Shown here: positions 32,307-41,127 of the stretch, one piece after another
Layout: each line of letters starts with the position of its first letter
Numbering within the stretch: position 1 is the stretch's first letter
The notes under the pieces: model-generated
What the model was told of the DNA's origin: nothing
The model's input: only the letters and a program-made list of their open reading frames with translations
Database searches by the model: none
Assembly: GCA_025041175.1 (NCBI GenBank)
Contig: JAKCFJ010000001.1
Location: 1,550,001 to 1,614,000 of the forward strand
Length of the DNA stretch: 64,000 nt
Direction: 5' to 3'
Source of the DNA: Halobacteriales archaeon YIM A00010
GTDB taxonomy: Archaea; Halobacteriota; Halobacteria; Halobacteriales; Haloarculaceae
Made by a program: the position numbers and the translations under genes

Positions 32307-32808
32307 CATCCTCCCACGACTTCAGTCGTGGGCTTCCCACGCCCGCACCGCATTGCGCTGAGTTGGGTGGTTGCAGGTTTGCGGTCCACCACCACGGTCG
32401 AAGTCAGAATCTCCGACTGCAGTCCTGTGAAGGCACGGGTGGACTGCTGGCAGTGCCACACTACCGGTACTCCTATCCTCACCCCGTTCTGGTCCGGCGT
32501 TTCGGTTCCGTCACCAGAACGCGAGCGTTCTGATTGGCTCACGAGAGCTTGCTCTCGTGAACGTCGGAGTCGAACGGAGGCATCCGTGGACTCGGAGTTA
32601 CTTTTTGTACTGCCAAGTGGCCCGACGCTTGTTGTTTCGTTCCCACGAAGGGTACAGCTCGTTTTCCGAGCTGGGCGGACACTCGAACCGCCAGTTTCGG
32701 GCCGTCAACGACCGGACTCTGTGAGAATCCGGCTCGACAGTTGAGAGACGTACGGAAGGAATATCAACATGTCGGATTCATCCCACGGCTGAAGCCGTGG
32801 GTTTTCTC
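32307..32808. mobile_element. IS200/IS605-like non-autonomous element (PATE-like)
   Basis: About 0.5 kb bounded by subterminal hairpins: CCCACGACT-TC-AGTCGTGGG at 32313-32332 and CCCACGGCT-GA-AGCCGTGGG at 32782-32801. Imperfect palindromes of this form are the ends recognised by single-strand IS200/IS605 transposases, and the flanking GACATCCTCCC and GGGTTTTCTCC match ends of haloarchaeal tnpB elements. No transposase or TnpB frame survives inside; a 138-codon frame at 32328-32744 has no family match. Small elements with such ends (palindrome-associated transposable elements) are known from other haloarchaea. Confidence 0.72.
32515..32559. repeat. Double-hairpin unit inside the IS200/IS605-like element
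   Basis: CAGAACGC-GA-GCGTTCTG (32515-32532), a 7-nt spacer ATTGGCT, then CACGAGAGC-TT-GCTCTCGTG (32540-32559). Both stems are perfect. The same two-stem layout with 7-nt spacing recurs in the tnpB relic at 62.3-62.7 kb. Confidence 0.75.
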
Positions 32809-32810
32809 CT

Positions 32811-33046
32811 TGATTTCCTATAACCAGAACAGCAGCCGAGGCAACCTCGACCTGTCACCCAAACCGTCGCTCCTCCCCGACGAGGGCGAGGAGGACCATC
32901 CTGATGGCTACGAGGAGTTCCGACAGCAGGGGGTCCCGGAGGAGACGATTGAGAAGTGGGAGGGTGATGGGCATGATCTTGAGCGGATGAGTGATGCTAG
33001 AGCACAGGAAGGAATACTTCTACCGCGGTCCATCAACAGCAACTAA
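32811..33046 (+). pseudogene. C-terminal gene remnant after the IS200/IS605-like element
   Basis: From just after the element's right end the frame encodes an acidic, haloarchaeal-looking sequence (LDLSPKPSLLPDEGEEDHPD, then EEFRQQGVPEETIEKWEGDGHDLE) ending at a TAA at 33044-33046. Its only upstream ATGs lie in or before the element, so it is probably the severed 3' part of a gene whose 5' part is gone. No family recognised. Confidence 0.45.
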
Positions 33047-33232
33047 CGAATTCCTCGCTACTGGAAGCTACGACTGGTCGATATGAGCGTGCAGGCGTTT
33101 CTCTACGCGACGCTCACGGACACGTGAGGACAGCAACCAAATCGTTCCCGAGACACAGCTTCGACGGACCACACTCACGACCACTCGCCAAAGAACGACA
33201 AGAGTCACACGGATCGACCGTGTTGTTCGGCC

Positions 33233-34396
33233 ATGGACGACGATCAACGGCAGATCGAGACGCGGGCGATCCACGCCGGCCAGCAGCCCGATCCCGAGAC
33301 GGGCGCGGTCATGACCCCCATCTACGCGAGTTCGACGTACGCCCAGGACGCGCCGGGCGACGACCGGGGCTACGAGTACTCCCGGACCGGAAATCCGACC
33401 CGGGCGGCGCTCGAAGCCAACCTCGCGGATCTGGAAGGCGGCGCTCACGGCCGGGTGTTTTCGACCGGGATGGGCGCGATCAACACGGTGCTCAACCTGT
33501 GTGAATCGGGCGATCACGTTGTTGCGAGCAACGACGTGTACGGCGGCACCCACCGGCTGTTCACCCAGGTGTACGACCAGTACGACGTGTCGTTCGACTT
33601 CGTGGACATGACCGATCTCGACGAGGTGTCAGAGGCCGTCCACTCCGAGACCCGCGTGGTGTGGGTCGAAACGCCGACCAACCCGTTGTTACGGGTGATC
33701 GACACGGCGGCTGTCGCGGAGATCGCCCACGCACACGACGCCCTCTGTGCGGTGGACAACACGTTTGCGACGCCGTGTCTCCAACGACCGCTCGAAGACG
33801 GCGCTGACATTGTCTGTCACTCGCTCACGAAGTACATGGGCGGCCACTCCGACGTGGTCGGCGGGGCGCTCGTCACTGACGACGCCGAGCTCGACGAGCG
33901 CCTCGGATTTTATCAGAACAGTGTCGGCGCGACGCCGGATCCGTTCGGCTGTTTTCTGGTGTTACGAGGCGTGAAGACGCTCCCGGTTCGCATGGAGCGC
34001 CACTGTGAGAACGCGCGCGCGCTGGCGACATGGCTCGCGGATCGTTCGGAGGTGCAACGCGTCTACTACCCCGGTTTGGACAGCCATCCGACCCACGAGA
34101 CCGCAGCCGAGCAGATGGACGATTACGGCGGCATGCTCAGCTTCGAACTCGACGCCACGCTCGAGCAAACGAGCGCGGTCGTCTCGAACACGGACGTGTT
34201 CACGCTCGCGGAAAGTCTGGGAGGCGTCGAGAGCCTCATCGAACAGCCGGCGGCGATGACACACCAGTCGATCCCGCGCGAGGAACGGATCGCTGCGGGG
34301 CTGACCGACGGCCTGATCCGCGTCAGCGCCGGCATCGAGCACGTCGATGACCTCCGAGCGGACCTAGAGCGCGCGTTCGATACCGTGCTCGGATGA
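33233..34396 (+). CDS. Cystathionine gamma-synthase/lyase (PLP-dependent)
   Basis: A 387-aa Cys/Met-metabolism enzyme. YEYSRTGNPTRAALEANLADLEGG (residues 44-67) includes the PLP-phosphate tyrosine/arginine. VWVETPTNPLLRV follows. The Schiff-base lysine is in CHSLTKYMGGHSDVVGG near 200. IEQPAAMTHQSIPREER gives the carboxylate-binding end. Gamma-synthase and gamma-lyase cannot be separated by motif alone. Together with metY/metX at 40-42 kb it points to active transsulfuration. Confidence 0.9.
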   Translation: MDDDQRQIETRAIHAGQQPDPETGAVMTPIYASSTYAQDAPGDDRGYEYSRTGNPTRAALEANLADLEGGAHGRVFSTGMGAINTVLNLCESGDHVVASNDVYGGTHRLFTQVYDQYDVSFDFVDMTDLDEVSEAVHSETRVVWVETPTNPLLRVIDTAAVAEIAHAHDALCAVDNTFATPCLQRPLEDGADIVCHSLTKYMGGHSDVVGGALVTDDAELDERLGFYQNSVGATPDPFGCFLVLRGVKTLPVRMERHCENARALATWLADRSEVQRVYYPGLDSHPTHETAAEQMDDYGGMLSFELDATLEQTSAVVSNTDVFTLAESLGGVESLIEQPAAMTHQSIPREERIAAGLTDGLIRVSAGIEHVDDLRADLERAFDTVLG

Positions 34397-34456
34397 GCCA
34401 CTGCGCGTCGAGACAGATGGCGAAACTGATAACGGCAGAACACATACTCCACACCA

Positions 34457-35266
34457 ATGAAACGTCGGACGTACCTCTCCGGGGCAGTGACTGCCGTTGG
34501 ACTTCCGGTATCGGCGGTCGGTTCGGGGCTGGCACCCGCGATCGGCGTTAACGATCGAGAGAACGAGACACAGCCTGCATCGATGCTTCTCGAAGGGACC
34601 GACTACGAGACGGAGCTGTACGTGATCGAGGGCGACAGCACGGGACCGACGGGAATCGTCGTCGGCGGTGTCCACGGGGACGAGAAGTCCGGCTACCGTG
34701 CTGCGGAGACGGTGTCGAGCTGGCAGTTCGACGCTGGTCGGGTGGTCGTGGTTCCCCGCGTGAACCAACCGGCGATCGATGCGAACGCCCGCCACGGCGT
34801 CGGTGGGGATCTCAACCGTAAGTTCCCGCCCGGGGAGGAGCCGACGACGAAGCTCGCACGGACGATCTGGAACGACGTGGTGCTTCAGTACGAGCCCGAT
34901 TTTCTGCTGGATCTCCACCGCTCGAAAGGCATCTACGAGTTCCATCCGGACTTCGTGGGACAGGCGATCTACCCCACGAGCGTCGAACCCGCACCGTCGA
35001 ACGCCACAGAAACGATCGACATGTTGAACGAGGATCACGTCCCGTGGTCCATGCCGTTCCACGAGTTCAAGACCGGTAACACGTTGTACGGAACAAGTCC
35101 CATGCTCGTTCACAAGGCCGGTGACGATCTCGGAATCCCGGCGTACATCGTGGAAACGGCGAGATTCCTCACGGATCTCGATACGCGAACCGAGTGGACC
35201 GCTGTGGCCGCCCGATCGCTGCTCTCGTTACACGACATCGAACGTGTGACGGAGGGCGATCGATGA
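34457..35266 (+). CDS. Secreted M14-like succinylglutamate desuccinylase/aspartoacylase family protein
   Basis: A 269-aa protein. The N-terminus MKRRTYLSGAVTAVGLPVSAVGS has a twin arginine and a hydrophobic stretch, consistent with Tat export. GGVHGDEKSGYRAAE (about residues 73-87) holds the zinc-binding H and E, and FLLDLHRSKGIYEF the second zinc histidine. The carboxylate-binding DLNRKFPPGE motif is present. Family members are metallo-acylases or carboxypeptidases; the substrate is unknown. A small membrane-protein gene overlaps its stop. Confidence 0.82.
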   Translation: MKRRTYLSGAVTAVGLPVSAVGSGLAPAIGVNDRENETQPASMLLEGTDYETELYVIEGDSTGPTGIVVGGVHGDEKSGYRAAETVSSWQFDAGRVVVVPRVNQPAIDANARHGVGGDLNRKFPPGEEPTTKLARTIWNDVVLQYEPDFLLDLHRSKGIYEFHPDFVGQAIYPTSVEPAPSNATETIDMLNEDHVPWSMPFHEFKTGNTLYGTSPMLVHKAGDDLGIPAYIVETARFLTDLDTRTEWTAVAARSLLSLHDIERVTEGDR

Positions 35267-35535
35267 CGGTATCGGACGTTCGACGGATCTTCGCCGACCG
35301 GAGCGTCATCGCCGTCTTCGTGCTCCTCGTTGGGCCGCTCGTCATTGGAGTCATCGATAACGATTTCATGACGCCGCTGGCGCTGCCGGGGTATGTCGCG
35401 CTCTCTGTCGGGAGTTCGATCGGGAACCACCTCTTCCCGAACCTCGCTCTCTGGGTGTTCTGGGCGCCGTTCTTGGTGGGCAGCTACGCAGTCTCGGTCG
35501 CCATCGGCGGGCTGTATCGTCTCATCCGACGGTGA
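35263..35535 (+). CDS. Small membrane protein, 90 aa
   Basis: Starts MTVSDVRRIFADRSVIAVF and overlaps the previous gene's stop by ATGA. Three hydrophobic segments (VIAVFVLLVGPLVIGVI, LALPGYVALSVGSS, LWVFWAPFLVGSYAVSVAIG) predict two or three helices. Possibly a partner or anchor for the secreted M14-like enzyme; this is only inferred from the overlap. Confidence 0.7.
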   Translation: MTVSDVRRIFADRSVIAVFVLLVGPLVIGVIDNDFMTPLALPGYVALSVGSSIGNHLFPNLALWVFWAPFLVGSYAVSVAIGGLYRLIRR

Positions 35536-35604
35536 AAAACACAACGGAGAGAAACGAACAACCAGTGGCAGTGGTTTTTTGCCGCGACCGAACTGTTCGG
35601 TAGT

Positions 35605-36081
35605 ATGAAAACAGCAGCGCTCGACGAGATCCAGACCGTTCCGAACCCGTTGAACGTCCACGAGATCCGAAAGCCGCTCTCGATGGTGCTCGGGACGACC
35701 GACTTCGCCATGAACTACTTCGAGCTCGAGACCGGCGAGTCCTTTTCCGGTGGGATCCACACCCACCACGACCAAGAAGAGGTGTTTTTCATCGTGGAAG
35801 GAACCGCGACGTTCGAAGTCGGCCGGGAGGGCGATGAGGAGGTGCGGGTCGGCCCGCAGGCTGCGATCCGCTTTGAGCCGGGCGAGTTCCAGTGTGGACA
35901 CAACCACGACGAGGAGACCGTCGTGGGGCTGGCGCTGGGCGCGCCCGGCGCGATGCACGACTGGGACGAGCTCGAATCGATCGTCTACTGCCCGGAGTGT
36001 GGCGAGGAAACGGGCCACGGGGTCGCGCTCGAAAACGGGGCGTTCGAACTCACCTGTACCGCGTGTGGCTACGAATACTGA
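35605..36081 (+). CDS. Cupin-domain protein with C-terminal zinc ribbon
   Basis: A 158-aa protein. The cupin barrel has GGIHTHHDQEEVFFIVEGTATFEV (residues 48-71, metal-binding histidines and glutamate) and the second motif RFEPGEFQCGHNHDEE near 91-106. A short ribbon follows with CPECG and CTACGYEY. This combination occurs in many haloarchaea without a known reaction. Its stop codon ends on the first base of a MITE. Confidence 0.85.
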   Translation: MKTAALDEIQTVPNPLNVHEIRKPLSMVLGTTDFAMNYFELETGESFSGGIHTHHDQEEVFFIVEGTATFEVGREGDEEVRVGPQAAIRFEPGEFQCGHNHDEETVVGLALGAPGAMHDWDELESIVYCPECGEETGHGVALENGAFELTCTACGYEY

Positions 36082-36291
36082 TAGGGACTGTTGTGAGTAT
36101 TTTCGGCACGGTCGTTGAGTGATACTGTCGGACAGAGTCACGTACGGACTGAGACGGACTATCCAGTTGTTGTCTGGCGGTCATCAGCATTTGATATTCA
36201 ATCATCTCTGTCCGACAGTATGACGCCTGCTCTGTGGTTTCACGAACCGTTCTGTGTCGCCACAGCGGGACGGAATCACAACAGTCCCTAT
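36081..36291. mobile_element. Outer MITE with 16-bp terminal inverted repeats (host of a nested MITE)
   Basis: ATAGGGACTGTTGTGA at 36081-36096 and its exact reverse complement at 36276-36291 bound a 211-bp stretch. About 100 bp of it is the second MITE at 36122-36221, so the element itself is only about 111 bp. Similar ends are seen in haloarchaeal IS families; no transposase frame is inside. It sits between convergent genes. Confidence 0.7.
36122..36221 (-). mobile_element. MITE, copy 1 (100 bp, nested)
   Basis: Perfect 16-bp terminal inverted repeats: ATACTGTCGGACAGAG at 36122-36137 and its reverse complement at 36206-36221. The interior, read on the minus strand, matches copies 2 and 3 (GATTGAATATC, CCGCCAGACA, CAACTGGATA, CCGT-x-CGTGACTC). 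No coding capacity. It is inserted in the outer MITE. Confidence 0.88.
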
Positions 36292-36307
36292 GAGTGGCCC
36301 ACGCTGC

Positions 36308-37282
36308 TCAAAACAGCGCGTCGCTCTCCTCGAGGATCCGCGCCGGTCCGCCGACCCGCCAACGTCTGGTCGGCGCGTGCTCGCCGACAGCGCGTTCGAC
36401 CGAATCGACGTGTTCGGCCGTCGTGTTGACGTAGACGCTCGCGCCCGTGTCTGTGGAAAAGAACACAGGAATCCCCTCGCGCCGGAGGTCGCGCACCGTC
36501 TCGAAGATTTCGAGCGTTGCCGGCTGCCAGTACACCCAGCCGGCCGGGCCGGTCATCGTCGTCGCGGCCAGTGAGAGCGAATCGTGTTCGGCGAGTTCGA
36601 ACGCCGCGTCGAAATCACCACCCGTGAGCGCGTCCCGCATTTCGGCGATCTGGCCGTGGATGTGGGCCAGCCGGGCCTCGAACATGTGGCTGTCGGCGGC
36701 CTCTTTGTGCGCCTCTTCGGTCTCTTTGTACGCCGGCACCTCACAGCCGATGACCCGAAGCTCCTCTTCGAGACCGGTGTCGATTCGCTCTGAGCGACAG
36801 TCCGCGTCGTTCAACCCCGTTCGGAGATGCGAGAATCCGCCGGTGACGGCACGTGCTGCCGAGGAGGAGCCACGGCGGGCGATCGTCGAGATCTCCGGAC
36901 GGCTCAGCTCCAGCCCGGCGGCCTCACACAGCGCCATCGCGGCCGCAGCGAACCCCGAGGACGAGGAGCCGAAGCCGATGTTCGTCGGAAACGAGCTCTC
37001 GCTTTCGAACCGGACGGGCGTCTCGAACTCCGCGCGTGACCGTACGTGGTCGATGACGGTCTCGACGCGCTCCGCGGCGCGCCCCGAGACCTCTTCCCCG
37101 TCGATCACGATCCGATCGGACGCGAGCGACGCGTCGAACTCGACGGTCGTGGTGGAGTTGCTCGGTGCGGTGCAGACGCTGATCGAATCGTGGTACGGAA
37201 GCCGTAGCTCCGGATCGCGCATCCCGTGGTACTTGATGAGCCCCTGGATCGGATGTGCCCGCGCGGTCGCCTTCGTTTGCAT
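36308..37282 (-). CDS. mvaD: Phosphomevalonate decarboxylase (haloarchaeal type)
   Basis: A 324-aa GHMP kinase-fold enzyme. MQTKATARAHPIQGLIKYHGM is the characteristic N-terminus. FPTNIGFGSSSSGFAAAAMALCEAAG near residues 98-123 is the phosphate loop. RRGSSSAARAVTGGFSHL and the C-terminal PVFFSTDTGASVYVNT follow the decarboxylase pattern. In haloarchaea this enzyme acts on phosphomevalonate and yields isopentenyl phosphate for ether lipids. A start six codons upstream is possible. Divergent from metG, with a MITE between. Confidence 0.85.
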   Translation of the reverse strand: MQTKATARAHPIQGLIKYHGMRDPELRLPYHDSISVCTAPSNSTTTVEFDASLASDRIVIDGEEVSGRAAERVETVIDHVRSRAEFETPVRFESESSFPTNIGFGSSSSGFAAAAMALCEAAGLELSRPEISTIARRGSSSAARAVTGGFSHLRTGLNDADCRSERIDTGLEEELRVIGCEVPAYKETEEAHKEAADSHMFEARLAHIHGQIAEMRDALTGGDFDAAFELAEHDSLSLAATTMTGPAGWVYWQPATLEIFETVRDLRREGIPVFFSTDTGASVYVNTTAEHVDSVERAVGEHAPTRRWRVGGPARILEESDALF

Positions 37283-37333
37283 ATCTCTCAGGCGTTCCAC
37301 CGTGGGCTTAACTCGTTCGACTCGGCGGAGAGT

Positions 37334-37434
37334 ATACTGTCGGACAGAGGTGATTGAATATCGACTGTTGGTTGACCGCTAGACAGCAACTGGATATTCC
37401 GTTGCAATCCGTCCGTGACTCTGTCCGACAGTAT
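37334..37434 (+). mobile_element. MITE, copy 2 (101 bp)
   Basis: ATACTGTCGGACAGAG at 37334 and its reverse complement ending at 37434, with the same interior as copies 1 and 3. The trinucleotide AGT lies on both sides and could be the target duplication. It sits in the divergent region between mvaD and metG, so it may affect either promoter. Confidence 0.88.
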
Positions 37435-37586
37435 AGTTCGGTCATCGGCATCCGTCTTCGATGGTGCTGTCATCAGTGTTCTAACAATCAGTCGATCGAT
37501 GCGGAGCGGCGGACGATCTCGGATGTTTTACGGGGTTTGGGCCACGTCTATGCATATACTCAGCAACGAACAACAGTCGACCACTC

Positions 37587-39659
37587 ATGACACATGATAC
37601 ATACCCAACTGACGAACCGGCTGTCGTAACGTGCGGGCTGCCGTATGCGAACGGGAACCTCCACATCGGCCACTTTCGGACGTACGTGGGCGGTGACGTG
37701 TACGCGCGTGCGCTCGAATCGCTCGATCAGCAAACCGCCTTCGTCTGTGGCTCGGACATGCACGGGACGCCCGTCGCAGTCGACGCGAAACGAAACGACG
37801 AGGATCCGGAAAGCCTTGCGCTGGGCTACTACCGCGATCACAAGGCGTTATTTCCCCAGTTTAACGTCGAGTTCGACGAGTACGGTCACACGCGCCAACA
37901 AACGAACGTCGATCTCACCAAACAGATCGTACTGACACTCGAAGAGCGGGGCTACATCGTCGAACGGGAGATCCCTGTCGCGTACGATCCGGTGGCCGAC
38001 CAGTCGCTTCCGGATCGATACGTCGAAGGAACGTGTCCGTACTGTGGCAGCAAAGCCCGCGGCGACGAGTGTGACGAGGGGTGTGGCCGCCACCTCGAAC
38101 CCGGCGAGATCGAAGACCCCGTTTCGACGATCACGGGTAATGACGCGGAGTACCGAGAACGAACACACAAGTTCTTCCGGCTGTCCGATCTGCAAGACTA
38201 TTTGCAAGCGTTCATCGAACGGGTCGAAGGGACAGACAACGCGAAACACCAGCCCCGTGAATGGATCTTCGGTGAGTTGGAGGATTGGTGTATCACCCGG
38301 GATATCGATTGGGGAATCGACTATCCAGGGGAGTTACCGGACGGAGGCGACAGGCTCGTTCTGTACGTGTGGGTCGATGCTCCGGTCGAGTACATCGCAA
38401 CGACAAAACAGTACTCCGAACGCGTCGGCGCGGACACCTACGACTGGGAGTCGGCGTGGCAGGACGACGGCGAGATCGTCCACGTGATCGGCCGAGACAT
38501 CATCCAACACCACACCGTCTTCTGGCCCGCCCTGCTTCACGCAACGGACTACAACGAGCCGCGCGCAGTGCTGGCGAGCGGCTTCATGACGTTAGACGGC
38601 AAGGGGTTCTCGAAGTCCCGCGGCCGGGCGATCTGGGCACAGGAGTATCTCGATGAAGGATTCCATCCGGATCTCCTGCGCTACTACCTCATGACGACCG
38701 GCGGCTTCCAGCAGGACGTGGACTTCTCGTGGGAGAAGTTCAGCGAGAAGGTGAACAACGACCTCGTGGGAACTCTGGGGAACTTCCTCTATCGCTCGCT
38801 GCTGTTCGCCCACCGAAACTTCGGCGGCACGCCCGAGGCCGATCCCTCCGAAACGGTGCGCACTCGGATCGAAGACGCCATCGAAGCGTTCGAGACGGCC
38901 GTCAACGAGTACACTGTTCGGGAGATCGGCACGACGGCGGTCGAACTAGCGCGTTTTGGCAACGAGTACATCCAAACCAACGAGCCGTGGACGCTAACCG
39001 ACTCCGACCCGGAGCGCGCGGCCCAAGTCATCCGTGACTGTGTGCAGCTCGCCAAAGCGATCGCGGTGCTGCTCGAACCCGTCGCACCCGAGAAAAGCCA
39101 AGCGCTCTGGGAGCAACTGAACGAGGATGGATCGGTCCACGACCAGACGGTGCAGGCAGCGCTCGATCCCCCATCCCGGGAGTTCGACGCCCCCGCGGAA
39201 CTCTTCGAGCCCCTCGAAGACGAGCGCGTCGAACAGTTGAATGCCAAACTCGACGAGCGGATTCAAGAAGTCAGTGGAGAGGCTGCTGCTTCTTCCGAGG
39301 CTAGCGGGGATGAACCAGCCGAGATCGAACCGCTCGCAGACGAACGCGTGAGTATGGGGACGTTCGAAGCGTTCGATCTCAGAGTCGGTGAAATACAGTC
39401 TGCAGAGCCGATTCCCGAATCGGATCACTTGGCGAAGTTGATGGTTGACATCGGTCACGAGACGCGCCAGATCGTGGCCGGGATCAAACAGCTCCACGAT
39501 GTAGAAACGCTCTCGGGAACCCGTATCGTAGTCGTCGCCAACCTCGAACCCGCCACTCTCATGGGCCACGAGTCTAACGGCATGCTGCTCGCAGCGGGCG
39601 AACAGGCCGATCTTCTCACCACCATTGGAGACGCCCCGCCCGGAACCCGAATACACTGA
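37587..39659 (+). CDS. metG: Methionyl-tRNA synthetase
   Basis: A 690-aa class I synthetase. GLPYANGNLHIGHFRTYVGG (residues 17-36) contains the HIGH motif. The knuckle has CPYCGSKARGDECDEGC near 151. ASGFMTLDGKGFSKSRG near 331-347 holds the KMSKS-type loop. A DALR-like anticodon domain follows. The last about 110 residues (MGTFEAFDLRVGEIQSAE, ending GDAPPGTRIH) form an EMAP/Trbp111 tRNA-binding domain, fused as in many archaea. It charges initiator and elongator tRNA-Met. CATATAC about 35 bp upstream may be the promoter. The metY-metX pair lies just downstream. Confidence 0.95.
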   Translation: MTHDTYPTDEPAVVTCGLPYANGNLHIGHFRTYVGGDVYARALESLDQQTAFVCGSDMHGTPVAVDAKRNDEDPESLALGYYRDHKALFPQFNVEFDEYGHTRQQTNVDLTKQIVLTLEERGYIVEREIPVAYDPVADQSLPDRYVEGTCPYCGSKARGDECDEGCGRHLEPGEIEDPVSTITGNDAEYRERTHKFFRLSDLQDYLQAFIERVEGTDNAKHQPREWIFGELEDWCITRDIDWGIDYPGELPDGGDRLVLYVWVDAPVEYIATTKQYSERVGADTYDWESAWQDDGEIVHVIGRDIIQHHTVFWPALLHATDYNEPRAVLASGFMTLDGKGFSKSRGRAIWAQEYLDEGFHPDLLRYYLMTTGGFQQDVDFSWEKFSEKVNNDLVGTLGNFLYRSLLFAHRNFGGTPEADPSETVRTRIEDAIEAFETAVNEYTVREIGTTAVELARFGNEYIQTNEPWTLTDSDPERAAQVIRDCVQLAKAIAVLLEPVAPEKSQALWEQLNEDGSVHDQTVQAALDPPSREFDAPAELFEPLEDERVEQLNAKLDERIQEVSGEAAASSEASGDEPAEIEPLADERVSMGTFEAFDLRVGEIQSAEPIPESDHLAKLMVDIGHETRQIVAGIKQLHDVETLSGTRIVVVANLEPATLMGHESNGMLLAAGEQADLLTTIGDAPPGTRIH

Positions 39660-39840
39660 AGCCAGACACTCCCCGACCATCGTTGCTGAATATCCACGTC
39701 CACTCAGCAGAGAGATAGCAACTCAGACGTACGAGGCTATTCCACCCTCAGATTCTATGACCATCGCTCACATCTATCACAACAGCAAACGTTGCCGTAA
39801 CTCTTGGTTATAACCTCGTGTAGATATATGAGTCACAAAC

Positions 39841-41127
39841 ATGGGAAGCGACGAGCGGCGCACGCGTGGGTTTGGGACTCGGTGTGTCCACGCGGGCCAG
39901 AAAACGGACGAAGGGACCGGGGCGGCAGCTCCGCCGTTGTACCAAACGTCGTCGTACGCGTTCGAGGACGCCGAATACGCGGCGGATCTGTACGCGCTCG
40001 AAGCCGACGGCGACGTGTACTCGCGAATCAGCAATCCGACGAATCGGATGCTCGAGCAGCGGCTTGCGGATCTCGAGGGCGGCGTCGGCGCGCTCGCCAC
40101 CGGTTCGGGGATGGCCGCGCTGGACGCCGCGACGCTCGTGCTCGCCCGCGCGGGTGACAACGTGGTATCTTCGTCCTCGATCTACGGCGGCACGCACGCG
40201 TATCTGAGCCACACCGCTGCTCGGCGCGACATCGAGGCCCGGTTCGTGGACACGCTGGAGTACGAGGAGTACGAGCGGGCGATCGACGGGCGCACGGCGT
40301 ACGTGCACCTCGAAACGATTGGGAACCCGTCGCTCGTGACGGCCGACATCGAACGGGTGGCCGACATCGCCCACGAGCACGGGGTGCCGTTGCTGGTGGA
40401 CAACACGTTCGCCACACCGGCGCTGTGCCGGCCGATCGAACACGGCGCGGATCTCGTCTGGGAGTCGACGACCAAATGGATTCACGGCTCGGGCACGACC
40501 GTCGGCGGCGTGCTCGTGGACGGCGGTCGGTTCCCGTGGGCGGAGCACCCGGAGAAATACCCGGAGATCGGCGGGGAGAACCCCGCGTTCCACGGTCTCA
40601 ACTTCTCCGAACGCTACGAGGAACGGGCGTTCACCAACGCGGCCCGCCAGCGGTCGCTCCGGAGCCTAGGAGACCAACAATCGCCGTTCGACGCGTGGGT
40701 GACGCTCCAAGGACTCGAAACGCTCTCGCTCCGGATGGAGCGCCACGGTTCGAACGCGCTCACCGTTGCCCAGTTCCTCGCGGATCATCCGTCGGTGGCG
40801 TGGGTCACCTACCCCGGGTTGGACGACCACGAAACCCACGACAACGCCCGCCGGTATCTCGACGGCGGGTTCGGCGGCATGGTCGCGTTCGGGCTGGAGG
40901 GCGGCTACGAGGCCGGCAAGCGGCTGTGTGAATCCGTGGATCTCGCGCAGTTTCTGGCGAACGTCGGCGACGCGAAGACGCTCGTCATCCACCCGGCGAG
41001 CACGACCCACGCACAGCTCTCACGGGAGGAACAGCGCGCGAGCGGTGTAACTCCGGATCTCGTCCGCCTGTCCGTGGGTATCGAGGAACCGGAAGACATC
41101 ATCGCGGATCTCGACAGGGCGATATGA
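39841..41127 (+). CDS. metY: O-acetylhomoserine aminocarboxypropyltransferase (sulfhydrylase)
   Basis: A 428-aa PLP enzyme of the Cys/Met family. [22 protein letters not shown] binds PLP phosphate. [19 protein letters not shown] follows, and the lysine is in [17 protein letters not shown] near residue 208. The extra segment [19 protein letters not shown] near 240-260 is typical of O-acetylhomoserine sulfhydrylase rather than cystathionine synthase. It makes homocysteine from O-acetylhomoserine and sulfide. It overlaps metX by ATGA, forming a two-gene operon. Confidence 0.93.
   Translation: MGSDERRTRGFGTRCVHAGQKTDEGTGAAAPPLYQTSSYAFEDAEYAADLYALEADGDVYSRISNPTNRMLEQRLADLEGGVGALATGSGMAALDAATLVLARAGDNVVSSSSIYGGTHAYLSHTAARRDIEARFVDTLEYEEYERAIDGRTAYVHLETIGNPSLVTADIERVADIAHEHGVPLLVDNTFATPALCRPIEHGADLVWESTTKWIHGSGTTVGGVLVDGGRFPWAEHPEKYPEIGGENPAFHGLNFSERYEERAFTNAARQRSLRSLGDQQSPFDAWVTLQGLETLSLRMERHGSNALTVAQFLADHPSVAWVTYPGLDDHETHDNARRYLDGGFGGMVAFGLEGGYEAGKRLCESVDLAQFLANVGDAKTLVIHPASTTHAQLSREEQRASGVTPDLVRLSVGIEEPEDIIADLDRAI

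Noticed and set aside
32328-32744. 138-codon frame inside the IS200/IS605-like element as a transposase
   Set aside because: It has no HUH, TnpB or zinc-finger signature and is interrupted by the double hairpin; treated as non-coding.
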